Below are positions 1-7,658 of a stretch of 64,000 nucleotides of DNA, piece by piece (position 1 is the first letter of the stretch; each line of letters starts with the position of its first letter). The stretch comes from Palleronia pontilimi (GTDB taxonomy: Bacteria > Pseudomonadota > Alphaproteobacteria > Rhodobacterales > Rhodobacteraceae): NCBI RefSeq assembly GCF_016412875.1, contig NZ_JAEKPD010000015.1, positions 1 to 64,000 of the forward strand, given 5' to 3'. Below the pieces are notes generated by a model. The model was not told the DNA's origin. It ran no database searches and worked only from the letters and a program-made list of their open reading frames with translations. The position numbers and the translations under genes are program-made.

Positions 1-7
1 TTCCAGA

Positions 8-194
8 TCAAACCGGCCCTAACCGCGGGGGAAGGTCACCGCGAGGAAAGCTCGGGCCGAACTGATGGAGAATAGTGGCGATGCAGTTTGGGATCAGATC
101 CGGAGCTTCAAGATCGATGTCGTCGATGACCTGAGCCCCGACTCTCCTCCGACTTTTCGGAGAGTCCGCGGGTTGATGCTCCGCTCCCCAACCT
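8..194 (-). pseudogene. C-terminal fragment of YecA/UPF0149-like gene, cut off by IS element
   Basis: This open stretch lies beyond the left end of the IS element and stops at position 8. Its most telling segment reads EAPDLIPNCIATILHQF, which resembles the 'APDLIP...L' helix near the C-terminus of YgfB/YecA (UPF0149) proteins, the family of the N-terminal fragment on the other side of the IS. I infer that the two pieces were one gene. Joining the flanks directly at the IS ends does not restore a common frame, so bases were lost or gained at the junction. No function is proven for this family; some members carry a C-terminal SEC-C zinc motif, which is not seen here. Confidence 0.5.
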
Positions 195-227
195 TGGACC
201 GCCGGAAGCTGGATTTTTCCGGCTCTT

Positions 228-1052
228 TCACGATGACGGGCTGGTCGCGCCATCGGGAAAATGCATGGCGATTGGGACGTTGTATCCGATCGCGCTGTGG
301 GGTCGGTCTTCGTTGTAGTGTCTACGCCAATCTTCCAGCTTTTCGCGGGCGTCGGCAAGGCTCATGAACCAGTGGGCGTTCAGGCATTCCGCCCTTAGTT
401 TGCTGTTGAACGCCTCGATGAAGCCGTTGTCGGTCGGCTTGCCGGGGCGCGAGAAGTCCAGCGTGACGTCGTTCGCGTAGGCCCAGAGATCGAGGTCCCG
501 GGATATGAACTCGCTGCCATTGTCGACCCTGATCGTCTTCGGGTAGCCGACCTTGGCGCAGACCTTCGCCAGCGTCTGCACGACATCCTCTCCGCGGTAG
601 GCGAACCGGGGATCGACCGCCGGACACAGCCGCGAGTGCGTGTCCACGACGGTCAGGATGCGCAGCTTCCTGCCCATAGCAAGCTGGTCGTGAACGAAGT
701 CCATGGCCCAGACCTCGTTCGGACCGGCAGCCTCCTGGCGATCCTCCCGCAGCTTCGCCTTCACCCGCCGCTTCGGGTGCTTGTTCCTCAACTGCAAGCC
801 CAACTCATTGTAAATCCTGCGTGTCTTCTTCATGTTGATCTCCCAGCCTTCGCGTCGCAGCAGGACGTGGACGCGCCGGTAGCCGTAGCGCACCCGCGTC
901 TCTGCAATCTCCTTGATCCGTCTTTCGACGGCCGCCTGGTCGGTGCGCCGGGACTTGTAGTGGAACGAGGAGGTGTCGAAGCGAAGGGCCCCACAAGCCC
1001 CGCGGATCGACACGCCCCAATCGATGCACATCCCGCGAACCAGCTCCCGCAT
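228..1052 (-). CDS. IS3-family transposase OrfB (catalytic part)
   Basis: This is the 274-residue DDE transposase catalytic domain (rve/integrase core). It follows an HTH-like segment with the usual RVRYGYRRVHVLLRREGW motif. The acidic triad sits in WAMDFVHD, VDNGSEF and the helix FNSKLRAECLN. The C-terminal YNEDRPHSAIGY motif is the standard IS3 family ending. OrfB is probably made as an OrfAB fusion. In the minus strand a CGAAAG sequence at 1070-1075, just before the orfA stop, would let the ribosome slip by -1 into a frame that runs straight into this ATG. Alone, OrfB is often inactive or regulatory in this family. Confidence 0.92.
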   Translation of the reverse strand: MRELVRGMCIDWGVSIRGACGALRFDTSSFHYKSRRTDQAAVERRIKEIAETRVRYGYRRVHVLLRREGWEINMKKTRRIYNELGLQLRNKHPKRRVKAKLREDRQEAAGPNEVWAMDFVHDQLAMGRKLRILTVVDTHSRLCPAVDPRFAYRGEDVVQTLAKVCAKVGYPKTIRVDNGSEFISRDLDLWAYANDVTLDFSRPGKPTDNGFIEAFNSKLRAECLNAHWFMSLADAREKLEDWRRHYNEDRPHSAIGYNVPIAMHFPDGATSPSS

Positions 1053-1063
1053 CCGGCCAGGCT

Positions 1064-1330
1064 TCAGAGCTTTCGGCGGATGACGTCCTGCAACATCTCC
1101 CGGTCAAGCGTCAGGTCGGCGACGATCTTCTTCAGCCGCGCGTTCTCGTCCTCGAGTGCCTTCAGCCGGCGCATCTCGTCCGGCAGCAACCCGCCATATC
1201 GCTTCTTCCAGTTGAAGTAGGTCGCCTGGCTGATCCCGGCCTCGCGGCAGGTCTCAGCGACCGGCGTGCCCTCTTCTCCCTGCTTCAGAATGAACGCCTT
1301 CTGCGCCTCCGTGAACTTCGTTGCCTTCAT
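1064..1330 (-). CDS. IS3-family transposase OrfA (DNA-binding part)
   Basis: The 88-residue product begins with an HTH_Tnp_1 domain (KFTEAQKAFIL ... ISQATYFNWKKRYGG). It ends in a leucine-zipper-like helix (EMRRLKALEDENARLKKIVADL) that mediates multimerisation in IS3 transposases. It binds the terminal inverted repeats. The layout of a helix-turn-helix, a 'YGG' turn and then a 'LKALEDEN' coiled coil is typical of the IS407 group. It is the upstream part of the OrfAB frameshift product, and the ATG lies about 60 bp inside the right inverted repeat. Confidence 0.92.
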   Translation of the reverse strand: MKATKFTEAQKAFILKQGEEGTPVAETCREAGISQATYFNWKKRYGGLLPDEMRRLKALEDENARLKKIVADLTLDREMLQDVIRRKL

Positions 1331-1392
1331 GCGTTTCCGCTCCTCTCCCAGCCAGGAAAGCTTAGCGGGAAACTCCAGCTTCGAACGGTCCA

Positions 1393-1896
1393 GTTTCCAG
1401 GGGGCAGAGCAGCGATCTCATCATCCATGAACTTGCTCTGGCCGGTGTAGATATCCTGAAGCGTCATCAAGAATATCATGTTCGCCCGCGTCTCTTCGTC
1501 GGTCTGCTCGAGCAGGCGACTCCAGGCATCCGGTCGCAGCCGTATGGCACGCGTAAAGCCGTCGACCCAAGGCTCCCACATGACTTCTTGACTGTTAGGA
1601 TCAGCCTCGTAGATCGGTTCGAGCCAGGGCAAGGCTGTTATCGCCTCAACGACCGAATTGTAATGCGCCATAATCGCACCAATGGTCTCCTCGGCGGACT
1701 GTTGGTCGGGAAATCCCGCCTCTCCCGTCTTACCCCAGACGTGAGGCAACCAATCCGAGGACGGGATGATCTCTGGGCAAGCAAGAACACCGACTAAGAA
1801 GCCATCGAGTTCGCTGAGCGTCATCGGCATGTTCTCAGTGGGCAGCGCATGCAACAGCGCGTCAAGTCGATCGAACTCTTGATCGGACTGGTCCAT
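1393..1896 (-). pseudogene. N-terminal part of YecA/UPF0149-family gene, truncated by the IS
   Basis: The gene starts at the ATG at 1896, behind a good GGGAGAC ribosome site. It reads 168 codons before running into the IS end at 1392. The sequence contains the family signature MTLSELDGFLVGVLACPE...W and the later WVDGFTRAI helix, both characteristic of YgfB/YecA (UPF0149) proteins. After the insertion the frame continues for about 22 codons inside the IS, giving an artificial tail. A longer upstream frame to 2196 exists but has no family similarity and no ribosome site, so I rejected it. The likely remainder of the gene is at 8-194. Confidence 0.75.
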
Positions 1897-2347
1897 GGAT
1901 GTCTCCCGGAGAGGTGAAGCTCCTTTCCTCTGCGCAACGCCAGCCTTCAAGAAAGGGAATGTCAGTTCTGAACTGGGAATGGTAAACGCTGCGGGCAGAT
2001 AGAATGTCGACCCTGGGCCCGGCGTCGAGTATCCCGCCCCCCTGCGGTGAACCTCGCGAGGAAGCCGTGAGCGCGTCGCTTGTGTTCGTGCACTGCAACG
2101 GAGGCGTCGCCCAGATCCGGTTGTCGAGACCAGCGCTGGATGCTTGCCAAGCTTAGGCGTGTATCCGGCAGTGCTCGACAGCGCTCGGTCACTCATGCTT
2201 TCAAGCTGTGTCTGCTCGTCAAATTATCAAATAGCATCAGAGCTATAAGAAAAATCTCAAGAAGCCCCCAAAATTCTCTTGACAGGGGTGCGCAAGTAAA
2301 ACGGCCGTTTTGCGCATTCTTATGCCCCTTTGGCACTAGGACACGGC
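1897..2347. other. gene-free AT-richer stretch beside tRNA-Arg
   Basis: No convincing gene is present here. The part from about 2215 to 2285 is clearly poorer in GC than the rest of the window (runs such as AAATTATCAAATAGCATC). It contains a near-consensus TTGACA at 2279-2284 without a matching -10 box. The stretch directly follows the 3' end of the tRNA, a common landing site for integrating elements, but I found no integrase and no repeat of the tRNA end. Confidence 0.5.
2292..2316. repeat. near-perfect palindrome / possible tRNA terminator
   Basis: The perfect core AAAACGGCCGTTTT (2298-2311) is flanked by GCGCA on both sides, interrupted only by AGT on the left arm. As RNA it would form a 12-bp hairpin. 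It lies about 30 bp downstream of the tRNA-Arg in the tRNA's direction of transcription, so it may end that transcript. A DNA-binding site is an alternative. Confidence 0.4.
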
Positions 2348-2424
2348 TGGCGATCCCTCGAGGACTCGAACCCCGAACCTGCTGATTAGAAGTCAGCTGC
2401 TCTATCCAGTTGAGCTAAGGGACC
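2348..2424 (-). tRNA. tRNA-Arg (anticodon UCU)
   Basis: The minus strand folds into a complete 77-nt cloverleaf. The acceptor stem GGTCCCT pairs with AGGGATC (one G-U). The D-arm carries AGCTCAACTGGATAGAGC. The anticodon arm GCTGA-CTTCTAA-TCAGC places TCT in positions 34-36, and the T-arm contains GGTTCGAGTCC. The 3' CCA is encoded (complement of 2348-2350). TCT reads AGA/AGG arginine codons, which are rare in a genome this rich in GC. Confidence 0.96.
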
Positions 2425-2435
2425 GCACCCCTGCC

Positions 2436-2464
2436 TGATAGCGTGGCCCGCCGGTCGCGGGCAA
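2436..2464 (-). promoter_or_regulatory. promoter of tRNA-Arg
   Basis: On the minus strand a -35 box TTGCCC (2464-2459) is followed after exactly 17 bp by CTATCA (2441-2436). Transcription would start a few bases before the tRNA 5' end at 2424. The spacing and position fit a sigma-70 promoter. Confidence 0.55.
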
Positions 2465-2523
2465 GGGGAACTGCGGGTCCGTGACTGGCGTTGATCCGGC
2501 ATACCAGTCCGAAAGGCTCTTCC

Positions 2524-3039
2524 ATGAAAAATTCCCTGAAAATTGCGGCACTTCTCAGCATCACGGCGCTTCCCGTCGTGGCGGCCGAGCACGTGATGCT
2601 CGAAGCCCGCGCCGAAGTGATGAACGCCGCCGGCATGTCCATCGGCACCGTGACCATCAACGAAACCGCGTCGGGCACCCCGCTGGTCATCGTGGCCCTG
2701 ACCGATCTGCCCGAAGGTTCGCACGGCATTCACCTGCACGAAACCGGTGACTGCTCGGCCGCGGATTTCACCAGCGCAGGCGGCCACATCGCGGGCGATG
2801 CCGAGCATGGCGTCTTCGCCGAAAACGGTCCGCATCCCGGCGACCTTCCCAACGCGATCGTCGGCGCGGATGGCGAGCTGAACCTGGAGATCTTCAACGC
2901 GGACCTCGTGATCGCGGACATGGTGATGGACGACGACGGCGCGGCTTTCATCGTGCACAGCGACCCTGACGATTACACGTCGCAGCCCTCGGGTGAGGCC
3001 GGATCGCGCATCGCGTGCGGCGTGTTCGAAGCGGGCTAA
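2524..3039 (+). CDS. sodC: periplasmic Cu/Zn superoxide dismutase
   Basis: This enzyme dismutates superoxide to oxygen and hydrogen peroxide in the periplasm. The 171-residue protein starts with a Sec signal peptide (residues 1-20, ending PVVA). All the family's metal ligands are recognisable: H70 and H72 in HGIHLH, H88 in SAGGH, H95, H104 and D107 in GPHPGDLPN, and the late His in FIVHSDPDD. The disulfide cysteines are in GDC (C77) and RIACGVF. I chose the ATG at 2524 because the longer frame to 2491 would place extra residues before an obvious signal peptide. It appears monocistronic, with a hairpin terminator downstream. Confidence 0.93.
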   Translation: MKNSLKIAALLSITALPVVAAEHVMLEARAEVMNAAGMSIGTVTINETASGTPLVIVALTDLPEGSHGIHLHETGDCSAADFTSAGGHIAGDAEHGVFAENGPHPGDLPNAIVGADGELNLEIFNADLVIADMVMDDDGAAFIVHSDPDDYTSQPSGEAGSRIACGVFEAG

Positions 3040-3063
3040 GGCGCACGGACCATCCGACACTGG

Positions 3064-3103
3064 CAGGCGGCTGCTGGATTTCCACGCGGCCGCCTGTTTA
3101 TTT
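3064..3103 (+). terminator. rho-independent terminator after sodC
   Basis: CAGGCGGC (3064-3071) pairs with GCCGCCTG (3089-3096), followed by TTTATTT. It lies 25 bp after the sodC stop. Confidence 0.65.
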
Positions 3104-3138
3104 GGGCTCAGTTTAGGCCCAACCGAAAGTCCGCTGCC

Positions 3139-4188
3139 ATGACCGACCCGTTGGATCATCCCTGGCTCGCGGGCCTCTTCGGTGACGACCAGGCGGCAGC
3201 GATCTGGGCGCCAGAGCGACACCTGCAGCACATGCTGGCATTCGAGGCTGCATTCACGCGCGCCGCGGGCCACGTCGGCCGGATGGACCGCGACGCTGCC
3301 GAACGGACGGCGCGCGCGATCGAGCGGGCGCAAATCGCCCCCGAGGATCTGCGGGACGGCACAAGCCGCGACGGCATGCCGATCCCGGCGCTGGTCGCGC
3401 GCCTGCGCGACGTCGCCGGGGGTGACGTGCATCGCGGCGCGACCTCGCAGGACGTGATGGACACGGCGCAGGCACTGATCCTGCGCGAGATCAACGCGCT
3501 GCTGGATGCGCGGCTGGCCGAGTTTGTCGACGCGCTGGACACGGTGTCGCAGCGCGTGGGACAGCACCGCCTGATGGGCCGCACCCGGATGCAGGCGGCG
3601 CTGCCGATCACCGCGGCCCATCGCATCGCAAGCTGGTCGCGCCCGCTGGTCACCCATCGCGCACGGCTGGCTGCCCTGCGTCCCCGCGTCGAGCTTGTGC
3701 AGCTGGGCGGACCGGTCGGCGATCGCGCGGACCTGGCACCGCACGGGGACGCCATGGCGGTACACATGGCGGACGCCCTTGGTTTGCACACGCCCGATGG
3801 GACCTGGCACAACGTCCGTGATGGGCTGGCCGAATATGACGGGCTGATGTCGCTGATCTCAGGCAGCTTGGGCAAGATGGGGCAGGACATCGCCCTTATG
3901 GCGCAGCAGGGCGTGGACGAGATCACGCTCGGCGGCGGCGGTGGCTCATCGGCCATGGCGCACAAGCGCAACCCGATCCTGGCCGAGCTTCTGGTGACGC
4001 TGGCGCGCTACAACGCGACGCAGCTTCCCGCGATGCACCACGCGCTTGTCCACGAACAGGAACGCTCGGGCGCGGCCTGGGCGCTTGAATGGATGATCCT
4101 GCCCACCATGACCCGCGTCACTGCGCGCAGCCTGTCGGCAGCGATCACGCTGGTGGGCCAGATCGAAGGCATGGGCACCGAGACTTGA
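3139..4188 (+). CDS. pcaB: 3-carboxy-cis,cis-muconate cycloisomerase
   Basis: PcaB converts 3-carboxy-cis,cis-muconate to gamma-carboxymuconolactone in the protocatechuate branch of the beta-ketoadipate pathway. The 349-residue protein belongs to the fumarase/aspartase superfamily. Its N-terminal region has HRGATSQDVMDTAQ, and the family signature GGGGSSAMAHKRNP lies at about residues 265-278. It is shorter than many PcaB proteins (about 350-450 residues) but complete. No other pca genes are nearby; the TRAP transporter that follows could import an aromatic acid, but only proximity suggests this. Adenylosuccinate or argininosuccinate lyase is less likely given the HKRNP context and length. 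Confidence 0.85.
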   Translation: MTDPLDHPWLAGLFGDDQAAAIWAPERHLQHMLAFEAAFTRAAGHVGRMDRDAAERTARAIERAQIAPEDLRDGTSRDGMPIPALVARLRDVAGGDVHRGATSQDVMDTAQALILREINALLDARLAEFVDALDTVSQRVGQHRLMGRTRMQAALPITAAHRIASWSRPLVTHRARLAALRPRVELVQLGGPVGDRADLAPHGDAMAVHMADALGLHTPDGTWHNVRDGLAEYDGLMSLISGSLGKMGQDIALMAQQGVDEITLGGGGGSSAMAHKRNPILAELLVTLARYNATQLPAMHHALVHEQERSGAAWALEWMILPTMTRVTARSLSAAITLVGQIEGMGTET

Positions 4189-4360
4189 AGCCAGATCGCG
4201 TCCGAGAAAGCGGGTGACATCGGCGCGCGGCTGTGCACCTTACTTGGGCATCGGCGCCGTCGGGAACTTGGCGCGATGCGGCAGCTGGATCATGACTGCC
4301 CCGGTCCGGGACAGGCTGGCAAACCGCCGCCCGGGCCCTGGGGCAAACGGGAGAATGAAG

Positions 4361-5404
4361 ATGACCGTAATCAAATCACTGCTGGGCGGGGCGGCCCTGT
4401 CGGCGCTGTGCGCATCGGGCGTCATGGCGCAGGAGGTGACGCTTCGGTTGCACCAGTTCCTGCCCGCGCAGGCCAACGTCCCGAAGTTGATCCTGGATGT
4501 CTGGGCCGACAAGGTCGAAGCCGCGTCGGACGGCCGGATCACGATCGAACGCTACCCGGCCATGGCGCTGGGCGGCGCTCCGCCCGAGCTTTACGACCAG
4601 GCCGTGGACGGCGTGGCCGATATCGTCTGGACGGTGGTGGGCTACACGCCCGGCCGCTTCCCGTCGGTCGAGGTGTTCGAGCTGCCTTTCATGATGGAAG
4701 ACGCGCGCGCCGCGTCCTGCGCCTACTGGAAGATCTTCGAAACCGACATGCGCGACGAATTCGCGGACACCCACGTCCTGGGCACCTGGGTGCACGGGCC
4801 GGGCTTGCTGCATACCGCCGATCCGGTCGAAAGTCCGGCCGACCTGGAGGGCATGAAGATTCGCGGCGGTTCGCGGATGGTGAACCAGCTGCTGGAAAAG
4901 ATCGGCGCCACGCCGGTGGGGATGCCGGTGCCGTCGATCCCGGAATCGCTGTCGAAGGGGGTCATCGATGGCGCCACGGTCCCCTGGGAAGTGACACCCG
5001 CGCTGAAAGTGCCCGAGTTGGTGGAATTCCACACCGAATTCGAAGGCCCCGCGCTTTACACGCTGGGCTTCCTGATGACCATGAACCAGGACGCCTATGA
5101 CGCGCTGCCTGCCGATCTGCAGCAGGTTCTGGACGACAATTCCGGCCTCGACTTCTCGATCTACGCCGGCGGCGTCATGCAGGACGAGGACGGGCCCGCG
5201 CGCGAGATCGCGATCGAGATGGGCAACGAGGTCATCACCATCGGCGCCGAGGCCGCCGAGGCCGAATGGATGCCGCTGGTCAGACCCATCTATGACGAAT
5301 GGGTGGCCGACATGTCCGAGCGCGGCAAGGACGGCCAGGCGTTGATCGACAAGGCCCGCGCGCTGATGTCGGGCGAATGCAAGGGCGCGACCGTCACGTT
5401 CTGA
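4361..5404 (+). CDS. dctP: TRAP transporter substrate-binding protein (DctP type)
   Basis: This is the periplasmic solute receptor of a tripartite ATP-independent transporter. The 347-residue protein has a Sec signal peptide ending near VMAQE. It shows DctP-family features such as LRLHQFLPAQANVPK at the mature N-terminus, MKIRGGSRM, and the PVPSIPESLSKGVIDG segment before the ligand-contact region. I chose the ATG at 4361, which is 7 bases after GGGAG (4349-4353). The ATG at 4355 is too close to that site. The ligand is unknown; most DctP receptors bind carboxylates or sulfonates. The membrane subunits follow after a stem-loop. Confidence 0.88.
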   Translation: MTVIKSLLGGAALSALCASGVMAQEVTLRLHQFLPAQANVPKLILDVWADKVEAASDGRITIERYPAMALGGAPPELYDQAVDGVADIVWTVVGYTPGRFPSVEVFELPFMMEDARAASCAYWKIFETDMRDEFADTHVLGTWVHGPGLLHTADPVESPADLEGMKIRGGSRMVNQLLEKIGATPVGMPVPSIPESLSKGVIDGATVPWEVTPALKVPELVEFHTEFEGPALYTLGFLMTMNQDAYDALPADLQQVLDDNSGLDFSIYAGGVMQDEDGPAREIAIEMGNEVITIGAEAAEAEWMPLVRPIYDEWVADMSERGKDGQALIDKARALMSGECKGATVTF

Positions 5405-5422
5405 GCCGTACGGTTGACACCG

Positions 5423-5457
5423 GGCCGCCCCTGCGCGACGGGGGCGGCCTGAGCTTT
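5423..5457 (+). terminator. stem-loop between receptor and permease genes
   Basis: GGCCGCCCC (5423-5431) pairs perfectly with GGGGCGGCC (5441-5449), followed by TGAGCTTTT. It lies between dctP and dctQ. It probably works as a partial terminator or 3' stabiliser that yields more receptor than permease, a common arrangement in binding-protein operons. Confidence 0.55.
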
Positions 5458-5474
5458 TCCTGACCGGCTGACGC

Positions 5475-6074
5475 GTGGGGGTGCGGCGCGTGTATTCCAT
5501 CCTTCATCGTCTTGCGCGGGGCATGGCCTGGCTGGGCGGCGCGATGCTGCTCATCCTGATCGTGATGACCTGCGTGTCGATCCTGGGCCGCAGCCTGAAC
5601 GGAATGCTGCATGGCGACGCGGTGACGTCCATCGCGCCGGGGCTGGCCCGCTGGCTTCTCGACCTCGGGATCGGACCGATCCAGGGCGATTTCGAGCTGG
5701 TCGAGGCGGGCGTCGCCGTCGCGATCTTTTCCTTCCTGCCCTATTGCACGCTGACCGGCGGCCACGCGTCGGTCGACATCTTCACCGCGAAGCTGCCGCC
5801 GCGCGCCAACCGCATCCTGCAGATGTGCATCGACACGCTGTTCGCCGCCGTGCTGGTGCTGATCGCGGTGCAGCTGGGGGCAGGGACCCTGAGCAAGATG
5901 AACTCGGGCCAGCTGTCGTTCCTTTTGCAATTCCCGATCTGGTGGGGCTACGCGGCCTGCCTGCCGGGCGCGTGGCTTGCGGCGGTGGTCGGGATCTATC
6001 TGGCAGCGATGCGCATGGCCGAAACGGCCGCGGGCCGGGCGATCCTGCCGCCGCTTCGGGGATCCGAGCGGTGA
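5475..6074 (+). CDS. dctQ: TRAP transporter small permease (DctQ type)
   Basis: This is the small four-helix membrane subunit that bridges receptor and large subunit. Hydrophobic segments run from about residues 18-38, 75-95, 112-135 and 153-178. The family segment EAGVAVAIFSFLPYCTLTGGHASVDI is present. All possible starts are GTG (5475, 5481, 5490). The one at 5490 has a G-rich stretch 8 bases upstream, so the protein may start there as MYSILHRL. The stop overlaps the start of the next gene (GTGA), showing translational coupling with dctM. Confidence 0.85.
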   Translation: MGVRRVYSILHRLARGMAWLGGAMLLILIVMTCVSILGRSLNGMLHGDAVTSIAPGLARWLLDLGIGPIQGDFELVEAGVAVAIFSFLPYCTLTGGHASVDIFTAKLPPRANRILQMCIDTLFAAVLVLIAVQLGAGTLSKMNSGQLSFLLQFPIWWGYAACLPGAWLAAVVGIYLAAMRMAETAAGRAILPPLRGSER

Positions 6075-7618
6075 GCGCCATCGTCATCGGCACGGCGTCC
6101 TTTCCGGCCCTTCTGGCGCTGATCTTCCTGCGCGTGCCCATTGGTCTGGCGATGTTCACGGTGGGCTTCGTGGGGCTGGTGCTGGTGACGGGCGATGCAT
6201 CCATCGCCGTGGCGCGGCTGAAATCCGAGACCTATTCGACCTTCTCCAGCTACTCGCTGTCCATCGTGCCCATGTTCCTGCTGATGGGCTATTTCGCCAC
6301 GTTGGGCGGCATGAGCCAGGCGCTGTTCCGCGCCGCCGCGGCGTGGCTGGGACACCGCCGCGGCGGCGTCGCCATGTCCGCCGTGGGCGCCTGCGCGGGG
6401 TTCGGCGCGATCTGCGGCTCGTCGCTGGCCACGGCGGCCACCATGGGTCGCGTGGCGCTGCCCGAGTTGAAGCAATACGGCTACGCGGGCGGTTTCTCGA
6501 CCGCGACGCTGGCGGCGGGTGGCACGCTGGGCATCCTGATCCCGCCATCTGTCGTGCTGGTGATCTACGCGATCCTGACCGAGCAGAACATCGCCAAGCT
6601 GTTCCTTGCGGCTTTCATTCCGGGCGTCCTGGCGGCACTGGGCTACGTCGTCGTCATCTCGATCTACGTGCGTCTTTACCCCGATGCGGCGGGCACCCGC
6701 GCGCGGGTGGGCTACGCCGAGCGGTTGCGCGCGCTGGTCGATGTCTGGCCGGTTCTGCTGGTCTTCGCGCTGGTCGTGGGCGGCATCTACGCGGGCTGGT
6801 TCACGCCCACCGAAGGTGCTGCGGTCGGTGCGCTGGGCACCGGTGTCATCGCCTGGGCGGGCGGCGGGCTGACGCGCGCGACGCTTGCCGAAAGCTTCGT
6901 CGAGACGGGCCGCTCGACCGCGATGATCTTCTTCATCGTGCTGGGCGCGGCCTTCTACAACGGCTTTCTGGCGCTGACACAGGTGCCGCAGGATATCGCG
7001 GCCTGGGTCGGCGGGCAGGGCTTCAGCCCGGTTCTGGTGCTGGTGTTCGTCCTGGTCTTCTACCTGCTGCTGGGCTGCCTGATGGACAGCCTGTCGATGA
7101 TCCTGCTGACCATCCCGATCTTCTGGCCGGTGATGCTGGAGCTGGATTTCGGCCTGGTTTCCATGGCCGAGTTGCACGCGGCGCGACTGGCAGAGGTGCT
7201 GGCTGAGGCACAGGCACGGTTTCCGGCACTCGATCCCGCCCAGGCCATGGCCCGCGCGGGCGAGATCCCGGCGGCGCTGGTGGACGAGGCCCGCGCGCTG
7301 GTCGCCCGCGGCGAGACGTTGCCGCGCGATATGCTGCGCGAGCTGGGCATCCGGGGGGCCAATCAGGGCGCGCTTGACCGCATCAATACCGAGCAGATGG
7401 CGATCTGGTTCGGCATCCTGGTGCTGATCGTGGTCGAGGTGGGGCTGATCACGCCCCCCGTCGGCATGAACCTGTTCATCATCAATGCCATGGACCGCAG
7501 CACGCCCATGGGGGACACCTACCGCGCGGTGCTGTTTTTCGTGGCGTCCGATCTGGTGCGGGTGGTGATCCTGGTGGCGTTCCCGGTCATCACCCTGGTG
7601 CTGATCCCGTGGAGCTGA
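6071..7618 (+). CDS. dctM: TRAP transporter large permease (DctM type) with a helical insertion
   Basis: The large subunit carries out sodium-driven solute transport. It starts at a GTG that overlaps the dctQ stop. The 515 residues include typical DctM motifs: LRVPIGLAMF, CGSSLATAATMG, GTLGILIPPSVVL, and near the end WFGILVLIVVEVGLITPPVGMNLF. Ordinary DctM proteins have about 425-450 residues. The excess is an insertion of about 75 residues (roughly 365-440), rich in Ala, Glu and Arg and probably helical (MAELHAARLAEVLAEAQ...). It sits just before the last conserved transmembrane motif. The insertion is in frame with normal codon use, so it is not a sequencing artefact. Confidence 0.88.
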   Translation: MSAIVIGTASFPALLALIFLRVPIGLAMFTVGFVGLVLVTGDASIAVARLKSETYSTFSSYSLSIVPMFLLMGYFATLGGMSQALFRAAAAWLGHRRGGVAMSAVGACAGFGAICGSSLATAATMGRVALPELKQYGYAGGFSTATLAAGGTLGILIPPSVVLVIYAILTEQNIAKLFLAAFIPGVLAALGYVVVISIYVRLYPDAAGTRARVGYAERLRALVDVWPVLLVFALVVGGIYAGWFTPTEGAAVGALGTGVIAWAGGGLTRATLAESFVETGRSTAMIFFIVLGAAFYNGFLALTQVPQDIAAWVGGQGFSPVLVLVFVLVFYLLLGCLMDSLSMILLTIPIFWPVMLELDFGLVSMAELHAARLAEVLAEAQARFPALDPAQAMARAGEIPAALVDEARALVARGETLPRDMLRELGIRGANQGALDRINTEQMAIWFGILVLIVVEVGLITPPVGMNLFIINAMDRSTPMGDTYRAVLFFVASDLVRVVILVAFPVITLVLIPWS

Positions 7619-7658
7619 TCGCGGCCCGCGGCGCCGGAAAAACCGATATCCTCTGCGA

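Larger units (their letters stand above)
195..1392 (-). mobile_element. IS3-family (IS407-group-like) insertion sequence
   Basis: A 1.2-kb element carries overlapping orfA and orfB transposase genes on the minus strand. The ends are imperfect inverted repeats: the left end starts TGGACCGCCGGAAGCTGGA at 195 and the right end, read inwards from 1392, starts TGGACCGTTCGAAGCTGGA. They match at 16 of 19 positions and begin with the TG typical of the IS3 family. I see no target-site duplication: the four bases outside the left end are ACCT and outside the right end GTTT. That points to a deletion or recombination after insertion. Both reading frames look intact, so the element may still be active. 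Confidence 0.9.

Noticed and set aside
1897-2196. N-terminal extension of the YecA-like frame
   Set aside because: No ribosome site and no family sequence before the ATG at 1896.
2279-2307. near-consensus TTGACA as a promoter
   Set aside because: No acceptable -10 box at the right distance and no plus-strand gene within reach before the tRNA.
5744-6070. longer start for the TRAP large permease
   Set aside because: It would overlap dctQ extensively; the GTG at 6071 overlaps the dctQ stop and begins the hydrophobic first helix.
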